From Phycisphaerae bacterium (GTDB lineage: Bacteria; Planctomycetota; Phycisphaerae; Sedimentisphaerales; Anaerobacaceae): a stretch of 34,782 bases of DNA. Below are positions 8,829-17,504 of this stretch, piece after piece. The notes under the pieces were generated by a model. It was not told the origin of the DNA. It did no database searches and saw only the letters and a program-made list of their open reading frames with translations. Location: assembly GCA_021736645.1 (NCBI GenBank), contig JAIPFM010000037.1, forward strand, positions 1 to 34,782. Reading direction: 5' to 3'. A program made the translations under genes and the position numbers. Position 1 is the stretch's first letter, and each line of letters opens with the position of its first letter.

Positions 8829-11800
8829 CTAGAACGGCTTGTCAATGGACCCAGTCCAGCCTGCAAGCCAGAGCAGCTCCTCACCGGTCAGGGCTCGGTC
8901 ATAGAGTCGAACCTCATCAATCAGGCCGGTGAAAAACCTGTCTTCCAGGGGACCACTCATACCGATTCTGACATCATACTCGGGCGTCAGGTTGTAGGGG
9001 GTATCCGAACCGGAGTTGGTCGTATCGGGCAGACCGTCCAGATAGAACTGGGTGGCCGGAACCCGTAAGCTGGCGCCCTCGGTCACAACCAGGGCCACAT
9101 GGTGCCATTCATCATCATTCACCGGTGTGTTGCCTCGGAGGTTGCCGGCAGCATGCTCCGTACGCAAGACACCGCCTTCGACACGCCAGCTCAGACGCGT
9201 GGCCGCAGCCTGCATACCCCAAGTCACCATCTCCCCATCAGAAACCGTCTTGATCCAGTTGCTGATGGTAAAGGGCTGCTGTACCCCATCAATGGCATTG
9301 ATACCCTTGAATCCATCGATGTTGACATAAGCGGTTGTCCCATTAAAACTCAGGGCCTGACCTTGAATGCCGGTGTCCCAGGCCGCATCGATCATGGTGC
9401 CGTTGCGTCCGTTACCGGAACTGTCTGCTGCCACAGTACCGCTGCCTTCGTCAAACAGCCACGCGCCGACCAGGCCGTTCGCGTCCGGATCCTGGGGCGT
9501 AAAAACTTCCCCGGCCTTGGGGTAGAGACGAATGTCATCGAACAGGATCATGCCAGAGGCACCTGCACCCTCCACACCCAGCGTCAGCTTCGTGATGTTT
9601 GAAAGTGTGGTATTCACGGTACTCAGGTCGATATTCCAGGCCTGCCAGGAACCACGTGAAAGATTGCCATTGTCACGATCATACGTGACCTTGACATTGT
9701 TGATCATGATGAACATCGTGCCCGTATTACCGGCCCGGCCCTTGAAGGCGAGAGACAGAGTCTTAGCGCCGCCGATGGTCCAGTCCTGCGGCTCAGCAAA
9801 TGTCCGTTCAGTCTTTGACGCCACACTACCTGTATTGCTGTAGTAGAATGGCATGGACTGACGACTGCCGGGTATGGTGTCACTTGTTTCCATGATGGAG
9901 CCGTCAAAGTGACTACTGCCCGGACTCCAGATGTCATGACCGATCGCAGCCCCTGTACCATTGCCCCCGTAGGCCACAGGAAAGAAATCATCCGCTGAAT
10001 AGCCAATACCATCCAGCCATGTCTGGAAAGGACGATTGGGCGACTTGTTGCCGTAGTCCTCAAAATCTTCCACGACCCAAGCAGAAGGTGTGCTCAACTG
10101 CCATACTGGGCCTGCCCACACAGAGGGAACCTCAGCCTCATTGACTTCATCCACACGCCAGTAGTAGGTTTGATCCAATTGGAGATCAAGGGAGGTCAGG
10201 TCCAGACTGTGGGTAGAGGATAAAGTAGAAGGGGCTGTGCCATTGATCACAGCATTCACGTCTGTACTGACATAGAGAGTGTGTTGACCGGCTTCGCGAC
10301 CTGCACGCCAGGACACCACCGAATCTGGCAGCACATCCCCTGAACCAGATGCCGGAACAGGCGAGCGTGCATACACTGGAAGGCCGTAGAACTGGACCTC
10401 AGACACACCATATTGTTTGAGAAAACCGCCCCAGTTGCTCAGAATATTGAGCCTGACGTATTTGGCCAGGGCCAGACCGAGGTCAATCACCTGAGGGTCA
10501 CTGTAGGTGGAAGCCCCGGGAGCCTTGCTGATCTGACTGGATTGGGCCAGGGAGGTCCAGTCCACACCATCCAGGGAGGTTTCGATGTTGACGTCCTTGA
10601 TGCCCCAGCCAATAAAGGTCTCGGACTTGCTGTTGGAATTCCAGATCAACATGTGATCGAGTTTCTGGACCTGGTCGAATTCGACCATCAACCAGGGCGT
10701 TAAATCCCCCGACGCACTGAGCCACATGGTGTCACTGTCTTCCGAATGCGTGCTGCCTTCAAGGCCGGAACCATTCACCGTCATGTCAGGGGTGTTCTGG
10801 CCCGTGGAACTTGATGCCGTGGCCTTGCTGACGTCCACAGGAATCATGACAGAATAGGGCTCCACCTGAAAACTCCAGACCTCACCCTTGAATACGGTCT
10901 TGTCCGGTGTGCCGTTGACTTCATCCACACGCCAGTAATAGGTTTGGCCGAAATCTAGGCGTTGCTCCGGCGTAAAGCCGGCAGCACTCTGCCCCTGGCT
11001 GACCCGCGTACCGGCTGTGCCGTCGCTGACCTCATCAAACACAGTCCCGAGGTAGACATCATGTGCGGCTGCATAGACACCCGGTTTCCAGGCCATGGTC
11101 ACATCGCGGGGCACATCGGAATCCCCGTCTTTGGGCTCAGGCAGACTGGCAGCCAGCCCCAGGGTGACACCCTTGGTCACGATATCCTGGATCTCAATCT
11201 CGGTCAGAACATGATCGAATAGCGCGACCTCATCCAGCATCCCGGTAAAGGGCGCTCCTGTACCCACGTGGCCCATGCGCAGATCATTGGCATTCGGGCT
11301 CACGGCACGTCCGTCTTCACATATCTTTTCGGCTTTCAGTTCACCATTGAGATACCCCTTCAGTTCCCGCGACGGCCCGTCAAAGGTAAAGGTCAGGTGA
11401 TACCATTCCGTCTTGGGGACATTGTCGGCAATGATGATATCGCCGCCGTTCCAGGCGGTGTTTGCCCCATGCACTCGAAACCAGACCCCGCCCTCGTTCT
11501 CATCGCGCGAATAGACCGCCCACCCGGGCTCGGTCGAATAGTTGTCGGCGTGCTGACCAATGGGGCGTTCAAATGACTTGGCCGGATTGAAACACCAATA
11601 CGACAGACTCATTGTATCGCCGTATTGCACATTGCCGCAGTTTACGTAGTTTGTTCCGCCAGGGAATTCCAGGGCAGAACCCTGATAACCAGCCACCCAG
11701 GTGACATCTCCGGTGATCTCGCCGGGCCAGTTGCCTTTGGCATCGCTGACGGTTGACCCCTCCCCTTCATCCATGGGCCAATAGGCAATCAGTTCTGCTC

Positions 11801-11864
11801 GAACAGAACTGGACATCAGGCAGGTCAATACAAGGCAGGTCAACAAACACATTCTTCTGTACAT
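8829..11864 (-). CDS. Large exported LamG / Fn3-like / discoidin multidomain protein
   Basis: 1011 residues from the chosen start. The open frame extends 11 codons further, but GGAGG lies 6 bases before the ATG at 11864, and the signal peptide (MYRRMCLLTCLVLTCL...VRA) begins there. Domains in order: LamG/concanavalin-like at about 24-225 ('LIAYWPMDEGEG'); an Fn3-like module at about 235-330 ('FGQTYYWRVDEVN'); a discoidin F5/8C domain at about 335-495; a second Fn3-like module with the same motif; a beta-sandwich starting 'VVEDFEDYG'; and a second LamG at about 795-1000 ('GAWLFDEGSGTVAADSSGNG'), ending in 'LAGWTGSIDKPF'. No catalytic domain is visible. It probably binds glycan at or outside the cell surface. 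It is divergent from the regulator gene and has its own terminator. The domain architecture is characteristic of Planctomycetota. Confidence 0.85.
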   Translation of the reverse strand: MYRRMCLLTCLVLTCLMSSSVRAELIAYWPMDEGEGSTVSDAKGNWPGEITGDVTWVAGYQGSALEFPGGTNYVNCGNVQYGDTMSLSYWCFNPAKSFERPIGQHADNYSTEPGWAVYSRDENEGGVWFRVHGANTAWNGGDIIIADNVPKTEWYHLTFTFDGPSRELKGYLNGELKAEKICEDGRAVSPNANDLRMGHVGTGAPFTGMLDEVALFDHVLTEIEIQDIVTKGVTLGLAASLPEPKDGDSDVPRDVTMAWKPGVYAAAHDVYLGTVFDEVSDGTAGTRVSQGQSAAGFTPEQRLDFGQTYYWRVDEVNGTPDKTVFKGEVWSFQVEPYSVMIPVDVSKATASSSTGQNTPDMTVNGSGLEGSTHSEDSDTMWLSASGDLTPWLMVEFDQVQKLDHMLIWNSNSKSETFIGWGIKDVNIETSLDGVDWTSLAQSSQISKAPGASTYSDPQVIDLGLALAKYVRLNILSNWGGFLKQYGVSEVQFYGLPVYARSPVPASGSGDVLPDSVVSWRAGREAGQHTLYVSTDVNAVINGTAPSTLSSTHSLDLTSLDLQLDQTYYWRVDEVNEAEVPSVWAGPVWQLSTPSAWVVEDFEDYGNKSPNRPFQTWLDGIGYSADDFFPVAYGGNGTGAAIGHDIWSPGSSHFDGSIMETSDTIPGSRQSMPFYYSNTGSVASKTERTFAEPQDWTIGGAKTLSLAFKGRAGNTGTMFIMINNVKVTYDRDNGNLSRGSWQAWNIDLSTVNTTLSNITKLTLGVEGAGASGMILFDDIRLYPKAGEVFTPQDPDANGLVGAWLFDEGSGTVAADSSGNGRNGTMIDAAWDTGIQGQALSFNGTTAYVNIDGFKGINAIDGVQQPFTISNWIKTVSDGEMVTWGMQAAATRLSWRVEGGVLRTEHAAGNLRGNTPVNDDEWHHVALVVTEGASLRVPATQFYLDGLPDTTNSGSDTPYNLTPEYDVRIGMSGPLEDRFFTGLIDEVRLYDRALTGEELLWLAGWTGSIDKPF

Positions 11865-12261
11865 GACAATCCTCCATTCCGACACGTGTTTTCGCACTGT
11901 TTAACGATTTCCGGATACCCATACTCAGATACGCAGGCCCCGGCATGGAAACAAGTAGAGAATCCAGACCGGACCTGGACGGATTGGCATAAGCCGTGTG
12001 AACCTTCTTCCTCTGGCACTTCGTTTTGCAGGCTTTCAATAAACGGACGCTCACAAACGGAGAGTCTGTCATCACCATCCTGGTTGCCAAACCATCACCA
12101 TCAATCACATAGAAAAGCCAACGCGGCAAAACCACAAATAGCCAGATTCAATATCGACATTTACACTGGGAAATACAATTCCATAACGAGCAAATTTTTA
12201 TCCATTTTGAGAAGCAGCAAAATGAAGATTCGGCTCATTTTTCAATATTCATTGAATTCTA

Positions 12262-12291
12262 TTGTCAAACCAAATGGAATTTGCATAATAC
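12262..12291 (+). promoter_or_regulatory. Putative sigma70-type promoter of the XylR-like regulator
   Basis: TTGTCA (12262-12267) and TAATAC (12286-12291) are separated by 18 bp and lie about 60 bp before the regulator start. The divergent intergenic stretch 11865-12350 turns AT-rich from about 12120. Apart from this promoter I see no gene, RNA or clear operator in it. Confidence 0.5.
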
Positions 12292-12350
12292 CAAAATAAA
12301 CAAACAATTAGCCAAATTAGGCTATTCAGTTTAAAAACCGGGGTAGCGAA

Positions 12351-13514
12351 ATGAAGAAAATGCCTAAAGTCCTCGTTCTGATTGAGGCAAGCAGGGAATT
12401 TTCCAGGGGAATCCTATCCGGCCTGGCCCTGTACTCGAAAATTCGCGGGCCCTGGATGTTCGTCATGCGTCCCCCGTTTTACGTGGAGGACACCCTAGAT
12501 TCGACCGTCATTTCCTGGCTCGATACGCTGACCATTGACGGCATCATTTTGCAGGCCCGGTATATTACCGACCGAATCAGAAAATCGGGCGTGCCCCTGA
12601 TTGCGATGGACGCGAACACGAACCTGAAAGGGATCCCCAAGATTCTGTGCGATGACCAACGCATCGGGCAGATGGCAGCCGAGCACCTCCTGGAATGCGG
12701 ATTTTCCCACTTTGCCTTTTGCGGCTTCGATCACTTGACCTGGTCTCAGCAGCGATGCGATAGTCTTCGTCAAACCGTGGAATCCGCTGGGTATCCGTGT
12801 GACATCTATCGGCAGTCCCAACAAGGCGTGGCGCAGTCATGGACATGCGAGTATTCTTCCATCATCGACTGGTTGGCAGGTTTGCCCAAACCACTGGGAT
12901 TGATGGCCTGCAACGACGACCGGGGACAGCAGATCCTCGAGGCCTGTAAGATTGCAGGGTATTCCGTGCCCGAAGAGATTGCCGTGGTGGGTGCAGATAA
13001 CGATCAGTTGGAGTGTGCGCTTACAGCACCTCCGCTTTCCAGTGTGTCGTTAAACCTGGAAAAAGCCGGTTACCAGGCTGCCGACGCCATGGACAAGCTA
13101 ATTCAAGGCAAGAAGACCGGCGATATTATCGTGGATCCAATCCAGGTGGTTCGGCGTCAGTCCACGGACATTGTGGCGGTGGGTGACGCAGATGTGTCAA
13201 CGGCCCTGCGTTTCATTCGCGAACATGCAGACAAATCCATTCAGGTCAACGATGTCATTCAGGTGCTGTGCGTGTCACGCAGAACACTGTATGCCAAATT
13301 CCATAAGGCCTTGGGACGCAGCGTACACGACGAAATTGTTCGTGTGCGCCTCGCCCGTATCAAAAGTCTGCTCACAGACACTCAGTTGTCGATTTCCCGC
13401 ATTGCCAAGGTCATGAACTTCACCGGTCCGGACAAACTCTTTCGCTTCTTTGTCCGAGAGACAGGCAAAACACCCACCGAGTTTCGCAAGGACACTGTGG
13501 GTTACAAAATCTGA
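12351..13514 (+). CDS. XylR-type transcriptional regulator (LacI-like sensor domain + AraC HTH)
   Basis: 387 residues, the normal length for XylR-like regulators. Residues ~5-265 form a periplasmic-binding-protein-like sugar-sensing domain (start 'KVLVLIEASREFSRGIL', later 'GLMACNDDRGQQILEAC' and 'EEIAVVGADND', the typical LacI-family core). Residues ~285-385 are an AraC double HTH ('VNDVIQVLCVSRRTLYAKF' and 'LSISRIAKVMNFTGPDKLFRFF', then 'TGKTPTEFR'). It should bind a sugar in the cytoplasm and control nearby operons. Its divergence from the LamG gene and its central position make the flanking hydrolase genes likely targets. A short G-rich sequence precedes the ATG. The effector is unknown; rhamnose or fucose is plausible from context only. 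Confidence 0.9.
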   Translation: MKKMPKVLVLIEASREFSRGILSGLALYSKIRGPWMFVMRPPFYVEDTLDSTVISWLDTLTIDGIILQARYITDRIRKSGVPLIAMDANTNLKGIPKILCDDQRIGQMAAEHLLECGFSHFAFCGFDHLTWSQQRCDSLRQTVESAGYPCDIYRQSQQGVAQSWTCEYSSIIDWLAGLPKPLGLMACNDDRGQQILEACKIAGYSVPEEIAVVGADNDQLECALTAPPLSSVSLNLEKAGYQAADAMDKLIQGKKTGDIIVDPIQVVRRQSTDIVAVGDADVSTALRFIREHADKSIQVNDVIQVLCVSRRTLYAKFHKALGRSVHDEIVRVRLARIKSLLTDTQLSISRIAKVMNFTGPDKLFRFFVRETGKTPTEFRKDTVGYKI

Positions 13515-13564
13515 TTTTCCAATGATGGTTGATACACCGTACCGTTTGCTCCCCTGCCAAAATT

Positions 13565-13587
13565 GAACCACCTGTCAGGCGGGGTTC
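13565..13587. terminator. Weak hairpin between convergent genes
   Basis: GAACCaCCT (13565-13573) can pair imperfectly with AGGcGGGGTTC (13577-13587) across a 3-nt loop. It lies between the regulator stop and the sulfatase stop. There is no clear T-run, so a terminator role is a guess. Confidence 0.25.
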
Positions 13588-13599
13588 CTGGATATACCG

Positions 13600-16590
13600 C
13601 TAGTAGCCTTCTCTCTTGTCCAGTCTTTTGTAAACCCTGCTGTCCAGTGTGATATCGTCACGTCGATATTCCGGTAGCGGCCAGTACTGGGTATACGCCG
13701 ATCCTTCGCGCGCTTCCTTCATGATGTCACGCATTCTCTTGACCACGTCTGCATGGGTTGACGCGACATTGTGCTCCTCACCGATGTCTGTGCGTATGTC
13801 ATAGAGCTCTATCGGCTCTTTTGTGCCGCCAAAACGAAAGGCCTTCCACTGTCCCATCCTCACGGCCTGTTGCTTGGCATACTGACATTCCCAATACAGG
13901 TACTCCCTGGGCGTCTGTTCATTCGAGCGGCCCAGCAGCGTGGGAACCACTGAGATACCGTCCGTATGGGCCGGGGCCTGCACACCGGCCAAATCTGCAA
14001 GGGTGGCCATCAGATCCCATGCCGCCCAGGGGAGGTCATGGGTTTGCCCGGCCTTGATCTGACCAGGCCAGCGAACGATCATGGGCACACGGATGCCCCC
14101 TTCGTACAGGTATCGCTTCTTCGCACGGAGGGGGCCGGCAGCATGAAATCGATCCGTGTATTTGTAATAGCTGTTTTCATCGCCATTGTCGCTGGTCAAA
14201 AAAACAATGGTATTTTCATCCAGATTCAGTTCCTTCAGCAGGTCAATAATCTGGCCGACGTGACCGTCAAAACGCGTCATCATGGCGGCATACAGTTTCT
14301 CCAGGTGGGTCCAGGGCCGATCTCCATAGGCACCTATATCAGGGATCTGGATTTCATCCCCGTCCTGAGGCGATCTGCCGTGTGGGACCTGCGAAGGGAA
14401 GTACAGAAAGAAAGGGGCCTCTCGGTTTTCCCGAATGAACTTTGTAATCTCGGCCATGAACAGGTCTGCCGAATAGACGCCCTTGTCACCGACAATACCC
14501 GGGCGCCGCACGTCATCAGGTTTGTTGGATTCGAAGGTGATCCTTTCATCGTTCTTCCATAATTCCAGCGGGTAGTACTGAAACGCCGCCCCTGTGCCTC
14601 GAAATCCCATCCAGGTATCCCATCCATGCTCGGTCATCTTTCCCGCTGGCATGGGAATCCCCGCTTCGAGCTTGCCGAATTGGGCGGTCCTGTAGCCTGC
14701 GTCCTTGAGCACGCGCCCCAATGTCGTGACATTGGGAGGCCAGGCCCAGTCCGGAAAATTGCGCATATATCCACCGCCGTTCTCGAGATTGATGTCCACG
14801 TGCGGCGGGTAGTTGTCACGGATCGTCGCATGCCCCGGGTGCTGCCCGGTGATGAGACCGCAGCGGGACGGCACACACACCGTGTTGGCTGCATAGAAAT
14901 CCGTGAAACGCATGCCCTCTCGAGCCATCTGATCGATGCAAGGGGTTTGAATGAGCGTCTGACCGTAGCACCCCAGGCCCGCATAACCGAGATCATCGGC
15001 CATGATCAGTATGATGTTCGGCTGGGTACGTCTGGATCGGTCAGATGGGTTTCGTTTGGGTGCAGTGCGTCCACTGGCCTTGGCCTCTTCCAGCAGGCCC
15101 TTGAGCTCGGCCACGATCTCGGGGTGCTTACTGTACAGGTTGATCGTCTCACCCGGATCATCGGCCAGATTGTAGAGCTGGCCCGGGGCGTCGGGATCCG
15201 TATCGGCAATGGCATAGGGCTTCAGGCCCCACTCGCCTTCACGCTCGTAGTTGTTGCCGCCCGATCCCTGGTGGTCCAGCAGTTTCCAATGGCCCTTGCG
15301 CAGGGACATCTTCAATGTCCAGGTCTGCTGAAGCAGATAGGGACGCACAGGCCGGCTGCCCTGCTGGCCGAGCAGCACGGGCAGCATGTTGAAGCTGTCC
15401 TCGGCCGCGTCATTGGGCAGGTCCGCGCCCACCACGGCGGCGCAGGTGGCGAACACATCGGTCAGGCTCAGGGGTTCGTCGCATACCGTGCCGGCCTTGA
15501 CCTTGCCCGGCCAGCGCACGATGAACGGCGTGCGGTGGCCGCCTTCCCACTGGTCGCGCTTCACGCCTCGCCAGGGGCGAGCGCCGTCGTGCTGGTGATC
15601 ACGACGCATGGCAATGACGGTAGGCACTTCAGGGCCGTTGTCGCTGCCGAACATCACGACCGTATTGTCCGCCATGCCCAGTTCGTCCAGCGTGTTCATC
15701 AATTGGCCCACGATCCAGTCCATTTCAAAGATGAAATCCCCATGCGGGCCCGCCTGAGTCTTGCCCTTGAACGGGTCAGCCGGGAACGAGGGCAGGTGCA
15801 CCGCCTGCATGGAATGAAGGAGGAAGAACGGTTTGCCCGGATTCTCTCTGGCATGGTTGCGCAGGAACGCCTGGCTCTTCTTGAGAAACACCAGGTCGAC
15901 TTCCTCAACATCGAAATTTGGTGCGATCATGCCTCGACGGTTGTCGTTGGCATAGGGGTGCTTGGGCAGGTTTGTCTTGTCCAGCAGGCCGGTGGGCGGC
16001 ACGGGGATGCGGTCACCGTCCACATACGCGTAGAGCCAATCGGTCGTGGGGCAGGACACGGTGCCGTAGAACTGGTCGAACCCGCGATGAATGGGCGCAC
16101 CCGTGGCCGGGCGAGAGTAGTCAATACGTTTGATTCCTGCCATCCCGTCCTGGTTGATGGGCTTGCCGTCCTTGTCGTAAAAGGTCATACCAATGTGCCA
16201 CTTGCCGAACATGGCCGTGGCATACCCCTGCGCCTGCAGCATGCTGCCGAGCGTCAGGCGCTCCGCTTCGATCATGCACGGTCCGCCCACGCCTGTGAAC
16301 ACGCCGCCCTTGCCGGTCCGAAAGGCCATGCGTCCGGTCAGCAGTGAGTAGCGTGTGGGCGTACACACCGTACTGGGCGAGTGGGCATCGGTAAAACGCA
16401 TGCCCTGTGCGGCCAGGGCATCGAGATGGGGCGTGGGGGCCTTGGCCTCGGGATTGTAACAGGCCACGTCTCCATAGCCGAGGTCGTCGGCCAGGATGAA
16501 CAGGATGTTCGGTTTGTTGTCGGCTGCGTCGCTGAGGCCGGTGAATACAGATAGAAGCATGAGCATGATGACGAAATAGATAAAACGCAT
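13600..16590 (-). CDS. Fused double sulfatase (two S1-type domains), exported
   Basis: 996 residues, about twice a single sulfatase. A signal peptide (to ...SDAADNKPN) is followed by domain 1 (about 25-505) and domain 2 (about 515-996). Each begins with its own 'PNI(L/I)(F/L)I(L/M)ADDLGY' metal-binding strand. Both have a formylglycine-type core: C76 in 'VCTPTR' and C572 in 'VCVPSR'. Domain 1 has the canonical 'FGKWHIG' motif. Domain 2 has 'FGKLEAG', so the usual histidine is replaced, as in some S1 subfamilies. Both should hydrolyse sulfate esters on sugars after activation by a formylglycine-generating enzyme, which is not in the window. GGAGG lies 6 bases before the ATG. It is the last gene of the long minus-strand set. 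The two domains are too different to be a recent duplication. Confidence 0.92.
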   Translation of the reverse strand: MRFIYFVIMLMLLSVFTGLSDAADNKPNILFILADDLGYGDVACYNPEAKAPTPHLDALAAQGMRFTDAHSPSTVCTPTRYSLLTGRMAFRTGKGGVFTGVGGPCMIEAERLTLGSMLQAQGYATAMFGKWHIGMTFYDKDGKPINQDGMAGIKRIDYSRPATGAPIHRGFDQFYGTVSCPTTDWLYAYVDGDRIPVPPTGLLDKTNLPKHPYANDNRRGMIAPNFDVEEVDLVFLKKSQAFLRNHARENPGKPFFLLHSMQAVHLPSFPADPFKGKTQAGPHGDFIFEMDWIVGQLMNTLDELGMADNTVVMFGSDNGPEVPTVIAMRRDHQHDGARPWRGVKRDQWEGGHRTPFIVRWPGKVKAGTVCDEPLSLTDVFATCAAVVGADLPNDAAEDSFNMLPVLLGQQGSRPVRPYLLQQTWTLKMSLRKGHWKLLDHQGSGGNNYEREGEWGLKPYAIADTDPDAPGQLYNLADDPGETINLYSKHPEIVAELKGLLEEAKASGRTAPKRNPSDRSRRTQPNIILIMADDLGYAGLGCYGQTLIQTPCIDQMAREGMRFTDFYAANTVCVPSRCGLITGQHPGHATIRDNYPPHVDINLENGGGYMRNFPDWAWPPNVTTLGRVLKDAGYRTAQFGKLEAGIPMPAGKMTEHGWDTWMGFRGTGAAFQYYPLELWKNDERITFESNKPDDVRRPGIVGDKGVYSADLFMAEITKFIRENREAPFFLYFPSQVPHGRSPQDGDEIQIPDIGAYGDRPWTHLEKLYAAMMTRFDGHVGQIIDLLKELNLDENTIVFLTSDNGDENSYYKYTDRFHAAGPLRAKKRYLYEGGIRVPMIVRWPGQIKAGQTHDLPWAAWDLMATLADLAGVQAPAHTDGISVVPTLLGRSNEQTPREYLYWECQYAKQQAVRMGQWKAFRFGGTKEPIELYDIRTDIGEEHNVASTHADVVKRMRDIMKEAREGSAYTQYWPLPEYRRDDITLDSRVYKRLDKREGY

Positions 16591-16836
16591 TATTGTCCTC
16601 CAGTCAGGATAAATGCCTGGGTGTCATGTCAACCGCGGCCCTTCGGATTAAACTCAGGGCTTGAATGCTGTTTATTCTTTTAGTCGAGAGTGGCTGCAGC
16701 ATTCATTCAACCGTATTTATCAACGTGCCTATGTATATACCATGGTTTTTTGTGCTGTGCAACGGAGAATACAGGGAGACAGCCGACCCCGGATTGCGAG
16801 TGTCTGCGTTTTGCATTCCCGGGTCAGATCTTTAGT

Positions 16837-17456
16837 TTAGAACGGGTTGGTCTTTCCTGCTTTCACGTCCAGTTTGCAGCGTAAGGTCAATGAAACCGTT
16901 TCACGGAACCCGGCGCCTTCAACAAACGGCAACGCATTGATAAAGACAGGTTCAGAAACAAAACACTCGGAAGGCCCCAATATCCACTCAAAATACTCGC
17001 TGTTATATCCCATGGCACCATGGTCAGTGATGAGTCTCAGGGCCGAAGGCACGTCTGAAGCAAGAATGGTTCCCCTGGTCTGCTCGGCATTTCCAAAGCC
17101 GACAAGGCTCGACACAGCACCGCGTTCAGACGGGGTCAGTAAAGTGCGGTTTAGAAACGCCTCCTTGAGCTGAATATCCTCAATGACCAAATCACTCAGT
17201 TTGAGCCAATTCGGACTGTTGTTGCTGACTTCAATCCACTTGCGTATGACAGGATATTATCTCCTGCCACGGCAAGACTTATGGTGTCAACATCCCTCCC
17301 CCGGATGTGGATTGTCCTTGTCAACTTCCCGGCCACAATATGGACCTGGTCGCCGTCGGTATAAATCCTGTAATCCTCATCAACAGCCGCAGCGGCATGC
17401 GTTCCAATGGGCCACAGAGAAACCATCGTGATAATACATCGTATGATTTTTTTCAT
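16837..17456 (-). pseudogene. Frameshifted, truncated N-terminal remnant of a GH36-like hydrolase
   Basis: A start at 17456 gives a signal peptide and the beginning of a beta-sandwich ('TRTIHIRGRDVDTISLAVAG'). That frame then runs into a stop at 17196. The continuation is in another frame: 'VIRKWIEVSNNSPNWLKLSD' through 'EYFEWILGPSE' and 'FINALPF' down to a stop at 16837. The switch lies near 17245-17255. The joined reading resembles the N-terminal domain of alpha-galactosidase-like proteins. It ends after about 200 residues, so the whole catalytic barrel is missing. Both a frameshift and a deletion are needed to explain it. The remaining 246 bp to the sulfatase gene contain nothing I recognise. 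A sequencing error could explain the frameshift but not the truncation. Confidence 0.7.
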
Positions 17457-17504
17457 AGGATACTCGTTGACATTGATCGTTTGTACACAACGACAATGAT
17501 GCGG

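Noticed and set aside
11886..12299. Small plus-strand gene in the divergent gap before the regulator
   Set aside because: No ribosome binding site and no recognisable content; AT-rich regulatory DNA and a promoter explain the stretch better.
14626..16347. 573-codon plus-strand open frame
   Set aside because: Antisense to the double sulfatase, which has clear catalytic motifs in the opposite direction.
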